33,467 nucleotides of DNA from Actinomortierella ambigua (GCA_016098155.1 JAAAJB010000355.1:1-33467); one strand, 5' to 3'; shown: positions 1 through 11,200, counted from the first letter of the stretch. Translations and numbers: made by a program. Notes: generated by a model not told the origin, from the letters alone.

Positions 1-68
1 GTATTGTCTAGGGCAGTATACAGAGTCAACTCAGTTGACTGCATTGTTGTGGCACTGAGAATGCAATC

Positions 69-1375
69 CTAGTGGTGAACCTTGCAGAAGTGTTTACTAA
101 TTTTGCAAAGGTGATCGCGAACATATTCATTTTCGTCGTCCTCCACGTCGCTGTATGATCCACCGTCTTCACCCTCTATAATGTGATCATACGTCAGCAC
201 TCCATTAACGTTCTTGAAATGCTCGGCTTTAGACAGAGCAAAAGTACCAAAAAGATGGACCGTTGTTAGTAGACAAAAAAAAACACAAGCATTTGCTTAC
301 ATTCAGCACCATAATACAGTGTAAAGAATCGTGTACTTGTCCAAGCGAACTTACCAAGGTTAACACTAGCAGACACTGTAGTCTTGTTATCTAAGGTGAT
401 CAGTTGAGCTGTAAGGATCGGCTTATCTTTTTGAACAACTGGATCGCCCGACTTGGAGTGCGCCCAATCCCTCTCGCTCCATACGAACGTGCCTATGATC
501 GAGAGGGAAAATGGCGTAAGTAATCTCCTTTTTTTCGTCTCTATCTTCTTTAGATTCATTTTTCATTCTTTCACTCGTGTGATATCAACACGCGTAATCT
601 CGTTACCATTCATCTCTCCAAGGTAGAGATTCGTGTCGACTTTAGTCAAAACGTAATCTCCAGCTTCATTCACACACCACGCCATAAAGATGCTGCCCCT
701 CTTCATATCGAATTCACGACAAAATACGGCAATGTCTACACCACCCTGGCTAGTGGTTGTTGTCACACAGGTCAGTGTGCCATTAACGTTCTTGATATTC
801 GTGGCTTCAGACAGAGTAGTAGAAGTACAAAAAAAATAAAGACAATTATTAGCAATCAAACGTGCTTGCAGTCAGCACTATGATGCAATGTAAAGAACCA
901 TGTACTCGTCCAAGTGAATAACTTACAAAGAACAACACTGTCATACACTGGAGTCGTGTCTGACATGATCAGTTCAGATGTAAAGAGCAGCGTATTACTT
1001 TGAAAAACTGGATAGCGCAACGCGGTTTTCCACCAATCTTTCCCGCCCCATTTGAACTTGCCTATGATCGAGGGGGAGAATGGCGTTAGCAATATCTTTT
1101 TTTCGTCTCTATCTTCTTTAGATTCATTTCTTCATTCCTTGACGCATAATCTCGTTACCATTATCGTTTCCAAGGCAGGTACTCAGGTCGACTTCAGTCG
1201 AAACGGAACTCCCAGCTTCATTCAGACAGTTCGCCTTTAAGATGCGGTCACGCTTGAGTTTGAGGTCGCGACAGGATTGCTTAATGTCTGGAACATAAAC
1301 CTGGGTCCCCGAAACCAGAGTGGAAAGGGCGGCCGTAGCGAGGCTGAGGAGGATGGTGATGGTGTGGAAGTGCAT
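69..1375 (-). CDS. Secreted tandem cyanovirin-N (CVNH) domain lectin-like protein
   Basis: Spliced model of 281 aa: exons 1375-1159, 1061-927, 804-607, 492-355 and 226-69. All four introns are phase 1 with GT-AG ends. Residues 1-23 form a signal peptide (hydrophobic ILLSLATAALSTLVSG), so the product is probably secreted. The mature part holds two CVNH domains (about 27-130 and 135-241). Visible CVNH signatures are SCRDLKL, KANCLNEAG, VDLSTCLGNDNG, then KNVNGTL; the second copy has FCREFDM, AWCVNEAG, YLGEMNG, then KNVNGVL. The second half-domains (KFKWGGKDW and TFVWSERDW) lack the usual cysteine, unlike the first halves. A tail of about 37 residues is acidic, then Cys-containing. CVNH proteins bind glycans; the sugar here is unknown. 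Exon joins restore the CVNH pattern exactly, which supports the splice sites. The start is the ATG directly before the signal peptide. Neighbours are unrelated. Confidence 0.85.
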
Positions 1376-1914
1376 CGAGTCTTTTTTTTTGGGTTGTTGT
1401 TGCTTGGAGAATGGAAATACAGTAAATGAGGGCTGTTGAGACGCAGAAATCAGAAAAAAAAAGGCGAATCTTGGAGCCATCTGTTGTCTTTTTAAACACT
1501 GCCGCTGTCGGGGAAGGGGGAGGAGAGGTAAAAATAGAGATTAGTACCGGCAGACTACTGTCGCATACCTGGTAGCTGGTACTCAAGCTCGCGTACTGGT
1601 ACTATCAGATGATGGTATACCAGTGGGCTTAGAAATTTGTCAGAAACGTATGCCCTGCGTCTTGCGTTTCAGAGTCTTTGACCGTTTATATGATCTAAGA
1701 AGCTGTTTTGGTCTTTTCTAGGACTGTAGATAGAGTCCATACCGCATACTTGCTTATAGCCGTCATCCGAAATACTGAGTCCATGGATTTTTTTAATCCT
1801 CCAAAGGTCGAGATATTAATCCGTGTATATTTGAGTGCCCCTCCAGCTGCGGGTTGTGGTTGCAAGCATTCTACGGATTAAAGCTTGTTTCTCATTGGCT
1901 AGCGACATGACACA
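1376..1914. other. Intergenic region upstream of the CVNH gene
   Basis: This stretch holds the presumed promoter and 5' UTR of the minus-strand lectin gene next to 1375. An A/T-rich run near 1382-1390 lies just upstream of its start codon. I see no convincing gene, RNA or repeat in the rest. Confidence 0.5.
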
Positions 1915-2346
1915 TTGCGACGCGAATTAGCCAAATCGTTGGCCAAGACCACTCGACTCTCACACAACACTTCAAATGACGGCAAAGGTGACGACGACGA
2001 AAATACAGGCGAGGGTAACCAAAGTCAAGGATATGTAGATGGCGTGACTTCAGAAGCGAATGGAGTACCAGCAAATCGAAGGAGGCGTGCCAAAAGAGAA
2101 TGAGTTGCATTGGTACTTCGGCTGAAGTATTTGATGAGGGATGTCTTGTAGTGTTTGGAGACATATCGCCAGGAGCATTCTACGCTTGCTCGCCTCGCGA
2201 GAGTGTACCTCTCCGTTCAAGCGTCGTCGGTGGAGAGCGAGCATCTGTTTAGTCACCGAGGACAGGTCATAGCAAAGAAACAAGCCCGTCGAGGAGATGA
2301 TACCAGTCTATTGAAGATGTTGTTCTCTACCATGAGGCAAAGATAG
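1915..2346 (+). pseudogene. Decayed hAT-family transposase, C-terminal fragment
   Basis: In one frame, 2155-2346 encodes a peptide with the hAT C-terminal dimerisation pattern: LARLARVYLSVQASSVESEH followed by LFSHRGQ, matching the family pattern of Leu-Ala-x-x-Ala, a Ser-rich patch, then E-x-x-FS. The same frame continues upstream to 1915 but is broken by stops at 2101-2103 and just before the dimerisation block, and by another stop at 1900-1902. No RNase-H catalytic core, BED zinc finger or terminal inverted repeat is visible. I read it as a dead fragment of a hAT transposon. It lies between the lectin gene and the HNH gene. Confidence 0.7.
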
Positions 2347-3892
2347 TACCATAACAACATAAAGACGAATAAAGATCTATAGACGAAGAAAATTGTGGGT
2401 AAAGTAACAGTACGCTGGAATGTACCGGTGCCATTCGCTTGGATAAAAGGGACGTGAAACATACCCGCGCACTGTACAGATCCATGAGTAGGAAATGGAA
2501 AAGGGCCTTGCACACAGCGTGAAAAGGCAGTCAGCTACTTTGGCTCTGCTAGTAGTTCTTGCCGCAACAACGCTTAGTATCCACTCTGCAATTTTTTTTT
2601 AAAATCTTCATGAAGTAAGCAGGCCATATTCATTCGGTCTGTCAGACGAACAAGAAGAAGAATAGCGATAGAAACCAATGTATGTGTAATTTCAAGGTAA
2701 AAGTGGCTCCTCGAGTAGCGAGAATCAAGTACGTACAACATGAAACGGTCGCGTTTCGTCATTCTCTAATTTCTGTTTTTGAACATCGGAACAACCCCCA
2801 CAAAATGGAGAAAAAAGTATTGGAACATTTGCATACCTAAAAGTAGCCCCTCTATTGGGGAGGGTCCATCGCTCCCGAGGCGGGGGGGGGGGAAAGAACG
2901 TAGGTAGGAAGGAAGTGAAACGTCTGCAACGTTGGCAGGTTCAACAGTCTTCTGGATAGCATTGAGAATCTCTTGTTCGGAAAAGAGTTGCAGAAAAAAA
3001 AACGTTAGAAACCCCTAATGAGCCTTGCAACAATACCAGGTTGGCCATGCGCGAAGATTATTTTCCTGGTGCAAATAACACAAAAAGAGACAAGAGAGGC
3101 AGTTAAAATGTAGATGCGCAAGAATGTGGCGCAATCATATGACTTCTCTTCACTGACACACGACATCATCACTGCTTCAGTACAGTCCAACAACAGTACG
3201 CTCGTATAAATGCTTTTCGTACTCAGACTTTTCTTTTTCTTTTTCTCTTTTATAATACTGTCCACCTCCCCCTTCTGCCACATTCAAGAGTCATTGAAGC
3301 CGTTGCAAGGATTTCCGTTCATTCTGCCGGTCCACTGATGCCGTTGCTGTAGCGTGCTATGCTGCCGCCGGCTGAATCTTTGGTACCATCACCATGGACA
3401 TCGGGAGTGCCTCCCGCTATCGCCGTCTGCAATCCCCCAAAATGGGCTTTTGCCTGATGTCCTATATAGCTGCCGGCCTGACCCCTGCGCCGTAAAGCTG
3501 TGTCCCACCGTACGATACTACCTTGGTCTATAGCTTTGTTTCGTAGGAAACCAAAAAAAAAAAAATAACACACCCGCTCCCACCTTGTTCCTATTGTAAC
3601 TGAAAACTAAACAGGCTGACTGAGAATGGCATTGCTTGCAGTACCTCAACATATTTTTGAGCAAGAAGAATAGGTTGATGGTCAATAAGGGCACAACACA
3701 TTTTTTCGGTTCCTCTGTGGGATTTTCTTCGTCTCCCTCCCACTGCCATGAGCTTTTTTCATGGTTGTTCTCCTTTTCTCACCCTTCCCACACATCACAC
3801 GTGTTCTTGCTCGCACTTTCCAGTGGAAAGGGGAGGGGAGGGGGCGACGAAGTAGAATGTTCAAGCCACATTTTAGCGCGCTTTTAGCTTTG

Positions 3893-3915
3893 AAAAAAAA
3901 AAAAAAAAAAAAAAA
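3893..3915. repeat. Homopolymer tract, 23 A
   Basis: An uninterrupted run of 23 A lies in the gene-free stretch between the hAT fragment and the HNH gene. It may be a retrotransposed poly(A) tail, but no coding relic is visible beside it. Confidence 0.9.
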
Positions 3916-4250
3916 GAACGCGTAGCGTGACCCTGAGCGGGTGGTGCTGGCAAATCATGATGGGGGGGGGGCAGGCCAAGAGCCTTTGAAAACTGAGACA
4001 AAAAAATGGGGGACCGTGCTGACCAAGTGAGCAAAGATATAATTGTGGGAGCTCAGAGTGGGAGGAACAGAGGTGTACGGCTAGATTGACGTATACATGC
4101 GGATGAATGTGAGCGGGATGCATAAACGTATACTAGCATTGCATCACTGGAAATGATCCTATTGTTCTGAGTCTATACATTGAAATCATAAACAATGGTG
4201 GTTGCAAGAAGAAGAGCTGTGTGTTGACACGGCTAGCTGTTTGCAATGGG

Positions 4251-4256
4251 TTTATT
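4251..4256 (-). terminator. Candidate poly(A) signal AATAAA for the HNH gene
   Basis: Reads AATAAA on the minus strand, about 50 nt downstream of the stop codon at 4306. Distance and orientation fit a polyadenylation signal; not tested. Confidence 0.45.
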
Positions 4257-4305
4257 GCACATGTTACACATGGTGAAGAAAAAAAAAGGACACTACGAAG
4301 CACAG

Positions 4306-4869
4306 TTACAAGATGTTGTTGAGGATGTTCCTATACATTCCGGCAGCGCGCTGCTGAAAGAAGCCCTTATGCATATCAAATGTATGGGGTAAAGGGTGAC
4401 ATGTGCATCGAGAAGTGTAGTCAAAGTGATCATCAAGTTTCAGCAGTATGTTGGCATAGTCAATCGTGTCGCCCGCAATGATCGTAGCCTTGCTATCTAC
4501 ATCAGAGTACGCCGGGACCTTGAGGGTCTCTCTGAACAACTGCAGCGTCCTAAGATTAATGTCCTTCTGCGACATTCTCGATAACCCCAGAGACAAGACA
4601 CCGTGAATGCCAGCGAGGCCACAGTGACGAATAGAGTCGCACAGTGGACAATTTATGCCTAGATTGGCGAGATCGTTGTGGGAAGGGTTCCCATCAATGT
4701 GATCGCAAACCCTGTACTTTGAGGCTCTCACGCCGCAGAAGCGACATGCGTAGTTGTCTCGCAGCAGCACCTGTTGGCGTAACGCCTTCCACTGTGTCGA
4801 TTTCGTGTCCATGGTTCTTGGAGTGCCTATGTGCGTAGACCATGTTTTGGTGACAGCGAGACGCAGCAT
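4306..4869 (-). CDS. HNH-nuclease-domain protein
   Basis: Intronless frame of 187 aa. Residues about 27-90 match an HNH fold. WKALRQQVLLRDNYACRFCG leads to C42/C45, then CDHIDGN (H57), N65 and N69, then CPLC (C74/C77) and H82. The two CxxC pairs would bind structural zinc; H57, an Asn of the loop and H82 would form the metal-dependent nuclease site. The C-terminal 100 residues carry no domain I recognise. The start is the ATG at 4869, which leaves a short basic, acid-free leader before a second Met at 4812. The frame stays open upstream to 5064, but that part is a translated pyrimidine-rich 5' UTR (Ser/Pro/Phe/Leu-rich), so I excluded it. Nearly every other gene here has introns, so this one may be acquired or mobile. 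Its DNA target is unknown. Confidence 0.75.
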   Translation of the reverse strand: MLRLAVTKTWSTHIGTPRTMDTKSTQWKALRQQVLLRDNYACRFCGVRASKYRVCDHIDGNPSHNDLANLGINCPLCDSIRHCGLAGIHGVLSLGLSRMSQKDINLRTLQLFRETLKVPAYSDVDSKATIIAGDTIDYANILLKLDDHFDYTSRCTCHPLPHTFDMHKGFFQQRAAGMYRNILNNIL

Positions 4870-5413
4870 GGTGTGATAAGGATAGTTGAAAAGGAACGGT
4901 GTTGAGGAAGGACTGATGCTAGAGAGGAACAGGGAAAAAAAGGTAGTAGGGAATGGGTGAAGGAGCAGCGTCAAAGAGCAGCGCGAAAGAGAAAAGTGGA
5001 AGCGCGAAGTGAGAATCATTAAACAATGGGCAGGAAGGATGCTTCCCCTTGTCCAGTTTGGCACTTTTTTCTCTTGGCACCATTAAGGAGGTGGCTGGTT
5101 TACGGGTCCAAGCGCAGCGGCAACACGTTTGCGTGCTTCGTCTAGGCGCCAGTAGGGTATCATTGGTCCAAATGACTGGATTAGGACGGGCCGATGTTGC
5201 GAAAATACCTTTTCCTTCCTTATCCAAATCCAGAGCCCCTTGTTCCCTACCACTAAGGGACGCAGACCTAAAGGAAATCGGGTATCATGAGGGAAGAGTG
5301 TAGGACAAAGACAAGTGGGGCCTAACTGCGAGAAGCCTCAACGGCTTTCCATGGGGTTATCAAAGTTTTATTACAGTCGCCATCTATCCCGATCGACACC
5401 TTTTCTATATAAT
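4870..5413. other. Intergenic region between HNH and membrane-protein genes
   Basis: Contains the pyrimidine-rich (sense strand) leader of the HNH gene. It also holds a minus-strand AATAAA at 5372-5367, about 42 nt past the stop of the next gene, which is a likely poly(A) signal. Frames of 84-102 codons on both strands show no family signature. Confidence 0.5.
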
Positions 5414-7556
5414 TTATGGCGATTTTGTCTCTAGCGACTCATCCAGCGAGCCACCCGGTTTTTGTTCTGATGGCAAAGTCTCTTGAACAAGTTCCTGAGA
5501 TGAACGGTCCTGCACACCACCTTCTGATGGAGGAGGTACACTTGGGAGATCTTGCGGTGATTCATCATCCGTAGTGTCAATGGGTGGAGGTACTTCATCT
5601 AGGGCTGTTTGTGGTTGAGGTTCGTGTGATGGAGGAGAGTCATCATTCGGGCGCTCGCAGGAAGGTACACCCTGCGCACTGTCGGCTGCTGCTGGAAGGG
5701 GTATCTCAGTCAGAGTATCTTGAGACGAGTTTGCATCCGCGGTCTCCACCGATGGGGGTGGTTCACTTGGGTTCTCACGCGTCAAGTTTTCCTCGCTGAC
5801 AGGGCTACTCTGTTCCAATGGTATGTCTGACTGTTGCTGTTGCTGTTGCTGTTGTTGTTGCTGCTGCTCTGCTTCTGACAGTGGGTGCTCTTCCGGTGGC
5901 GGCGCATACGGCGGTGGGAGTGAAGTGGCCGAAATCCATGGTGGCGTGTAGAAATATTGGTCAATGTCAAACGGGTCATCCATAGGACCACCCTCGAGCA
6001 TGACATTCTCCTGCATCAAGAGCCTCCTTGCCCGACGACGTCGATACCACCAAAAGAAGCCTAGTCCAGCGATCAAGGCCAGGGCCAGGACCGATCCGAC
6101 GGCGATGAAAGCGACCGCGACATGACTCAATCCACTCTTGCCAAATCCTTCCACCTCGATCGATAGTGCATTGCCCGAGTTTTGCCACACGCCTGAATCC
6201 GCCGCGGTGCCTTGACCGATTGAAAACATCTTGCCCTCACGCAGCACCAGACCCCAGGTCGGAGATGCATATGGGGTTGGGGACGTGACTGGTTGTTTGA
6301 CTGCAGGCGCTGGTAGATAGCTGTCGGCACCGTATGAGCCACCGTTGCGCTGGACGTTGGCAATCCTGGTCAGATTTGATCCATTGAACTCGTAGATGCC
6401 ATAATTGCTTGTATAAGACTGAGCGGGGAAGGACGGGGAGAAGAAGACAAAAGTAGCGGAGTCAATTCTCTGATTTTTTTGGTATGTGACGATGTCTTGG
6501 AGAAGTCAAAGTACGTTGTAAAAAAAAAAAGCTTACCTGACACCAATAGTACATTTTGTCGCCCGAGGAACCACCCAACTTGCCAACGTACTTATTGTCA
6601 GTGAAGCAATACTGTTCCATGGGCGTTGTGATGTTGACTATCGGCGCGCTATTAGGCTGGGGGATGCCCTTCAAATCGACACCAAATGCCTGAATGTTGA
6701 TGGACATTGTGTTGGTTGCTTCATTGGTGTTGAGCCGAAGGCTGGCGAGAGCTCCTTCATAATAGGAGAAGAGGGCCAATTCTTTGAGCGGCGGAGTCTA
6801 CGCATATTCGGCAGGAGAAGGAAGAAATAATGGGACGCCAGAGTGGTAGTGTTTAAAAAGTAAGTAAGTAAAGGTATGACACTCGTGCTAACCAAACCCG
6901 GAGGAGCATGGGTGGTGGGGCACTCTCGCTCCAAACAAAATAAACTCAGCTCGAGGTTTCGACTGGTGCGCCTTTGATCTCTCTCTCTCTTTTTTTTTGT
7001 TTGTCACAATTGTTGTTGTTGTTGTTGTTATGTTGCTTACCACAGGAATGGGCGAGGTGTAGGTCCTGAATCCGTCCTCGACAAAGGGTGAGATCTCGAC
7101 AACAGTGGCCGTGTCCCGGTACACCACATGAACAAACTTGGAATGATAGTCGAGCCGGGAACGAGCCGCCAGCACCATGTGGTTGCACGAGTCACCCGTA
7201 CTGCACCGGGTGGACGAGACGGCGTCCTTCCACTGAGAGTGGCGGGTCACTTCAAAGTTGTAATTGAATGTCACGCCCCAAAAGGTACTCGACTGGTCGG
7301 CCTCGCTGTACCGACGCAAGCCCATGATCACAAACGAGCCATCGTCGCCTGCTGCACACGACACATCGCCGGGCCCTAAGGTGGTAGGCATCCCCTTATG
7401 TGGCTCTTCTGTGTACAGCTCCCACTTTGCATCCGCAAACGAGGCTGGGTTGGTGGTGGACCGAATAAGATAGAGCTGCGACGACTTGTCCCGCGCAGCA
7501 AGGTATATTCTGTCACCACTGGCAGCAGCACACAGCACCTCGTCGACCCTGCCCAT
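5414..7556 (-). CDS. Single-pass membrane protein with PPPY motif and polyQ tract, function unknown
   Basis: Spliced 593-aa model: exons 7556-7041, 6797-6537 and 6418-5414, both introns phase 0. Residues 1-350 are rich in short beta-like strands with aromatic and Gly residues (LYLIRS, WELYTEE, TFWGVTFNYNF). They look like an extracellular propeller-type ectodomain, but I recognise no family. One transmembrane segment (about 358-383: AFIAVGSVLALALIAGLGFF) is followed by a basic stop-transfer WWYRRRRARR. The roughly 200-residue cytoplasmic tail has LPPPYAPPP (427-430 PPPY, a WW-domain ligand of the type used by Rsp5/NEDD4 ligases), a 12-Gln run and many P/E/S/D residues. No signal peptide follows the ATG at 7556, which is odd for this topology. 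An upstream exon is possible: a CAG acceptor near 7613 keeps the frame open. Acceptor 6798 is the only in-phase choice for exon 2. Confidence 0.7.
5831..5866 (-). repeat. CAG/CAA trinucleotide tract coding 12 Gln
   Basis: Twelve consecutive CAG/CAA codons on the minus strand lie in the cytoplasmic tail of the membrane protein. Mixed codons make it less slippery than a pure CAG tract. Confidence 0.9.
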
Positions 7557-8241
7557 TGTGGAGTTGATAAACGGGTGTGAGGAAAGGGAAGGGGAAGGAT
7601 GTGGTGTGTGGTGAGATGGCGGGAGCCTGGAGGGGGATGGGCGAGGTAGGGGAGGGGTTTGCTGGAGTGTGGAAGCAAAAAAGAAACCCGACTTTTTTTC
7701 CCCTGAAAAAATGGTCTCTTTTCAGAGGGCCATCTGATAATGCCACAAGCCATCTGTCAGCCAGCCCATCTGATATTTTTCCCATCTGATAAACAAGAGT
7801 AAGTACCTCTCTTCTTGTTGGGACTGAAGTAGAGTGGTGTGGTGCAAAAAATTCGCTCTCAGTCATGTCGTACGCCCACTTTCTCTCTCTTTTGTCTAAA
7901 CCTTGTTTTTTTGTTGCCAGCTGCAACGGGCCTGGACTATCCACCAACAGCGATTAAAAAACCGCCGGTTTCCCCATGCTTTCAAACTGTTCCTGGAATG
8001 CCAAGAAAAACCACGATATGCACGGATCAACCCCATACTGCTTACCACGGTATCATCGTACCAACCCTGAAACTCCTCCGTATCATAAAAGTAATGCTCA
8101 GGCAGAATATTGAAGAAACAATGATGCATGTATTTTTTGCTTTGGGTGAACAATTTTCTAGCTGCTGTCCCCCATGGCTGACACCTTCCGCATGTTTTTT
8201 TTTGTTTGTTTGTGTACCAATAATTTTTTTTTCTTTTTTGG
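7557..8241. other. Intergenic region between membrane-protein gene and NOL11-like gene
   Basis: The part next to 7557 is pyrimidine-rich on the minus strand and looks like a promoter and 5' UTR. The part next to 8241 is the 3' flank of the NOL11-like gene and holds T/A runs. I looked for an upstream exon with a signal peptide for the membrane protein and found none that convinces. Confidence 0.45.
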
Positions 8242-11200
8242 TTACATGTGGATGATCTCGACACCATAGTCCGGAATACCTTCTCCGCCCTCCCACTTGC
8301 GCCTCCGCCTCTTATCGGCCGAGACACGACCTCCACCACCAATGACATTAGGACCCTGTGGTCCCTGGTTCAAAGCCCCTTGCTCATTCTCCTTCTTGCG
8401 ACGCATCGAGTCTCGGTGCTTGCGCTCAAATAGGCCTAACGGTCCACGCAGAACCTGCTCCATCTGCTGGCTAATGCTGACCTCTGTCTGGACCGACTGA
8501 TGGATATACCGGATCGTCTCGTGCAGATGTGGTGACAGAATCAAAGACGGAAAGTGGACGTCCATGAGTACCGTTGTAAAATCAACAATCTATTGTTCCA
8601 GCAAACAAGGAAAGTGTCAGTTTTTTCTTTTTTTGCGTAACGTCCTTCTTCTAACAAAGACACATTTTTTTTCAATCGTCCAAAAAAGAAAAAAAATCTT
8701 ACCTGTGGATATCCAGGGACGCCACTCGAGAGCTGCTTCTTGTCGGCGCGCAGACCACCATGGCCAAGACCACCACGTTCCTCCCATTCTTGGATCCAAC
8801 GCTTCAGAATCTCCAGCACAATGGCCAGCTCCTCCACAGTGAGTCTCTTCAGGGCCTGCTGCATAAAGACCTCGTTCTTGGGTGCAGCCAGGATAAGCGC
8901 CAACATATGGTCCGACGTTGGCACTTTCTGGCCACTCGCCTCCTCCTCCTCCATGTCCTCCTGGTTGCGGTTGTTGTTGGCCTTGTTCAAACCCAGCACC
9001 TGTTTCAGCAGTGTGACCAGATCCATCTCGGGAATATCGTACAACCGCGTCAATGCCAGCTCGAGCAACGTCCATTGTTCGCGCTCCATCAACTCGAGCG
9101 CCAATCCTGCGGGGCCAGCACCGGGGTTCGCATTACCAACCAGTTGCTTGTCCATCAAATACTGAACGACGCTCTCGGGCCAAAAGGCCATGTCCGGTTG
9201 GCCGTTCGGCAGGCGTTGGAAGCATCGACCAAGGATCGTGCTCACGAACCGGTGCGACAACTCTGGCAGCGGCGCCTGCTTGCGCCCAGCTCGCAACTGT
9301 CGTCGAAACTCTTTGTATTGCTTGATCGCCTCGGCCTCGCTCTTCCGCCACTCGCTCACGGCTTCCAGATAGGCTTGCATGCGCGCGTGCTCTGCTGCGT
9401 CATCCTCACCCTCATCCTCCATCGCCGCTGCCGCCTCTTCATACTCGTCCTCGGACGACTGGTGGCCGTGATCGCCTTCGTCGTCCTCTGCCTCTTCCTC
9501 GTCATCATCCTCATCCTCAGAGGAGGACTCGGAATCGGACCCATCACCTGTCTCCTCCTGCTCCTTACGCACTGTAGCAGGGGTGGCAGGAACGGCAGCC
9601 GTCACCGCCGCAGCTGCCTTCTTCTTCTGTCTCTTTAACTGCTTCTTGGTCTTCTTATCGACGCCATTGGCCTCGCCAGCCTCCTTCTTGGCCTCCTTCT
9701 GTGCCGGTGCATCCACCTCCATCGCCGATGATGCGGTAGTGGATGGTGCCTTCGCCTGCTTGCTCTTTTTCCGCTCTTCGTCCTTGGCAACGGCTGCCTG
9801 GGCGTCGTCGACCTCGACATGGTACTTTTCCATCATATCCTTCAACGCCATCGCCGTTTGCTTCTCGACATGCTTGAAAAACAGCTTGGAGAAGGCCTCT
9901 GCCGCCGTTGAAGAATCGCCTTGGTCTTTCTTGCCGCTGCCACCTTGCACCTTCATCAACGTCTCCAACACCTTGGCCTCCTCCTGTTGGGTCTGTTCGA
10001 CTCGCTTCTCAAAGTCGGTCAAGACCAGATCCTTGCCGCGGAGCGTGGCGCCACCACCGTTGGTGGTCGGCATAAGCAACGAGGTTGTGGTGGCCGACAA
10101 AAGGTTGGCCTGAGAAACAGTCATCGTCGTAGTAGTCGCATCGGTAGCAGAGGAGGACATGCCAAAGAAAGGCGCGGTCGCCTTCAGGCGACCCATGGCG
10201 CTGAGCAAAGAGACGGGCTCGCTGTAGAAGCTGCAGAGATGGACACGGGATCGGACGGTGTTACCATGTGGGGTCGAGAACGTGACGGCAATAGCCGAAT
10301 CAGGCGCAACTGACAGTTGACAGGTCGTTTGTTGGGCGTTGTGTGAGCCGGGAAGTGTGTGCTTGGCTTGCAAGGTGCCGTAACGCGCGTCCCAGATTGT
10401 GAGGGTTTGTTCCGATTGTCCTATTTGATTGAATGGGGATGAGGGAAAGGAAGAAAGAGAAAATAAAAGTGAGTCGAGAAACGGTTGGTTAGTTGGTTGC
10501 TGCTTGGAAATCCTTATAGCCCCCCAAAAGATGAAAAAAAAATGACGATTAAAGAAAAGAAAAGACATGTACCTCCAAGTTCGTGGATGCCAGCAATGGC
10601 AATATAGTGGTTTCCGAGAGCAAGAGAGGCTGTGCGCTGATGAATCAGATCCGAAGGTGCAGTCGCAGTAGCCTTCGTAGACTTCTTCTTCGACTTTGTT
10701 GGGGCAGTAGGAGCTGCAGCAGACTTTGGCACAAATCCCGGCAAAGGCCACGAAAGCGTCTCCGTAGCAGTGATCTTCCGGTCCTTGATGATCACGTCAC
10801 ACTGGAAGATCTTGAGCTGTCCCTGGGCAGCTGGAGCAAAAAAAGAAAAGAAAAGAAATATCGAGGTACCCACAGCAATGGAAGGTTGGTGGTCAGCAAG
10901 TCGTTCCCCAAAAAATCACAGGAAAATGTTTGATAGCTCTTGGTCACATAGAACACAGATTTCTCACTTACAAAGATAAGATAGCTGTCCTGTGGTGGTA
11001 TCAAAGGCAATGGCGGTGGCACGGTTGGCATGCTGCTCCTCCAGCGTCACATGGCCCAAGGTCGAAAGGCCACGATGATCCTCGTTGACAAACGAAAAGG
11101 CGATCTTCATCTGGGCATCATTGGCTGTGACTGTGGCCACAACAACAGTATTGCGAGAGAGAATGCTGGGCGGGATCCAGGAGCTGGTTGAAGTGAAGGT

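Larger units (their letters stand above)
2347..4305. other. 2-kb stretch without a recognisable gene
   Basis: Only short frames of 60-92 codons without family signals occur here. The stretch contains a G-run near 2882-2892, a 23-nt A tract at 3893-3915 and a G-run near 3962-3970. An AATAAA on the minus strand (4256-4251) is a likely poly(A) signal for the HNH gene, 50 nt past its stop. Together with the hAT fragment this looks like relic DNA. Confidence 0.5.

Noticed and set aside
3319..3573. 84-codon minus frame rich in Gly, Ala and Arg
   Set aside because: Some codon structure, but no start context, no family resemblance and no splice partner; possibly relic DNA.
4870..5064. 65-codon upstream extension of the HNH frame with hydrophobic residues
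   Set aside because: It is a CT-rich leader translated into Ser/Phe/Leu/Pro; an ATG in better position lies at 4869.
7839..8255. 138-codon plus frame with a hydrophobic start resembling a signal peptide
   Set aside because: T-rich intergenic DNA gives Phe/Leu by chance; no conserved domain, and it runs into the 3' end of the NOL11-like gene.
8760..9638. 292-codon plus-strand open frame
   Set aside because: Antisense to exon 4 of the NOL11-like gene; Leu/Val/His-rich shadow translation.
10421..10751. N-terminal 110 codons of the long 736-codon minus frame
   Set aside because: Part lies in exon 3 in another frame and part in the intron at 10572-10421; the WD-like sequence joins correctly only when spliced.
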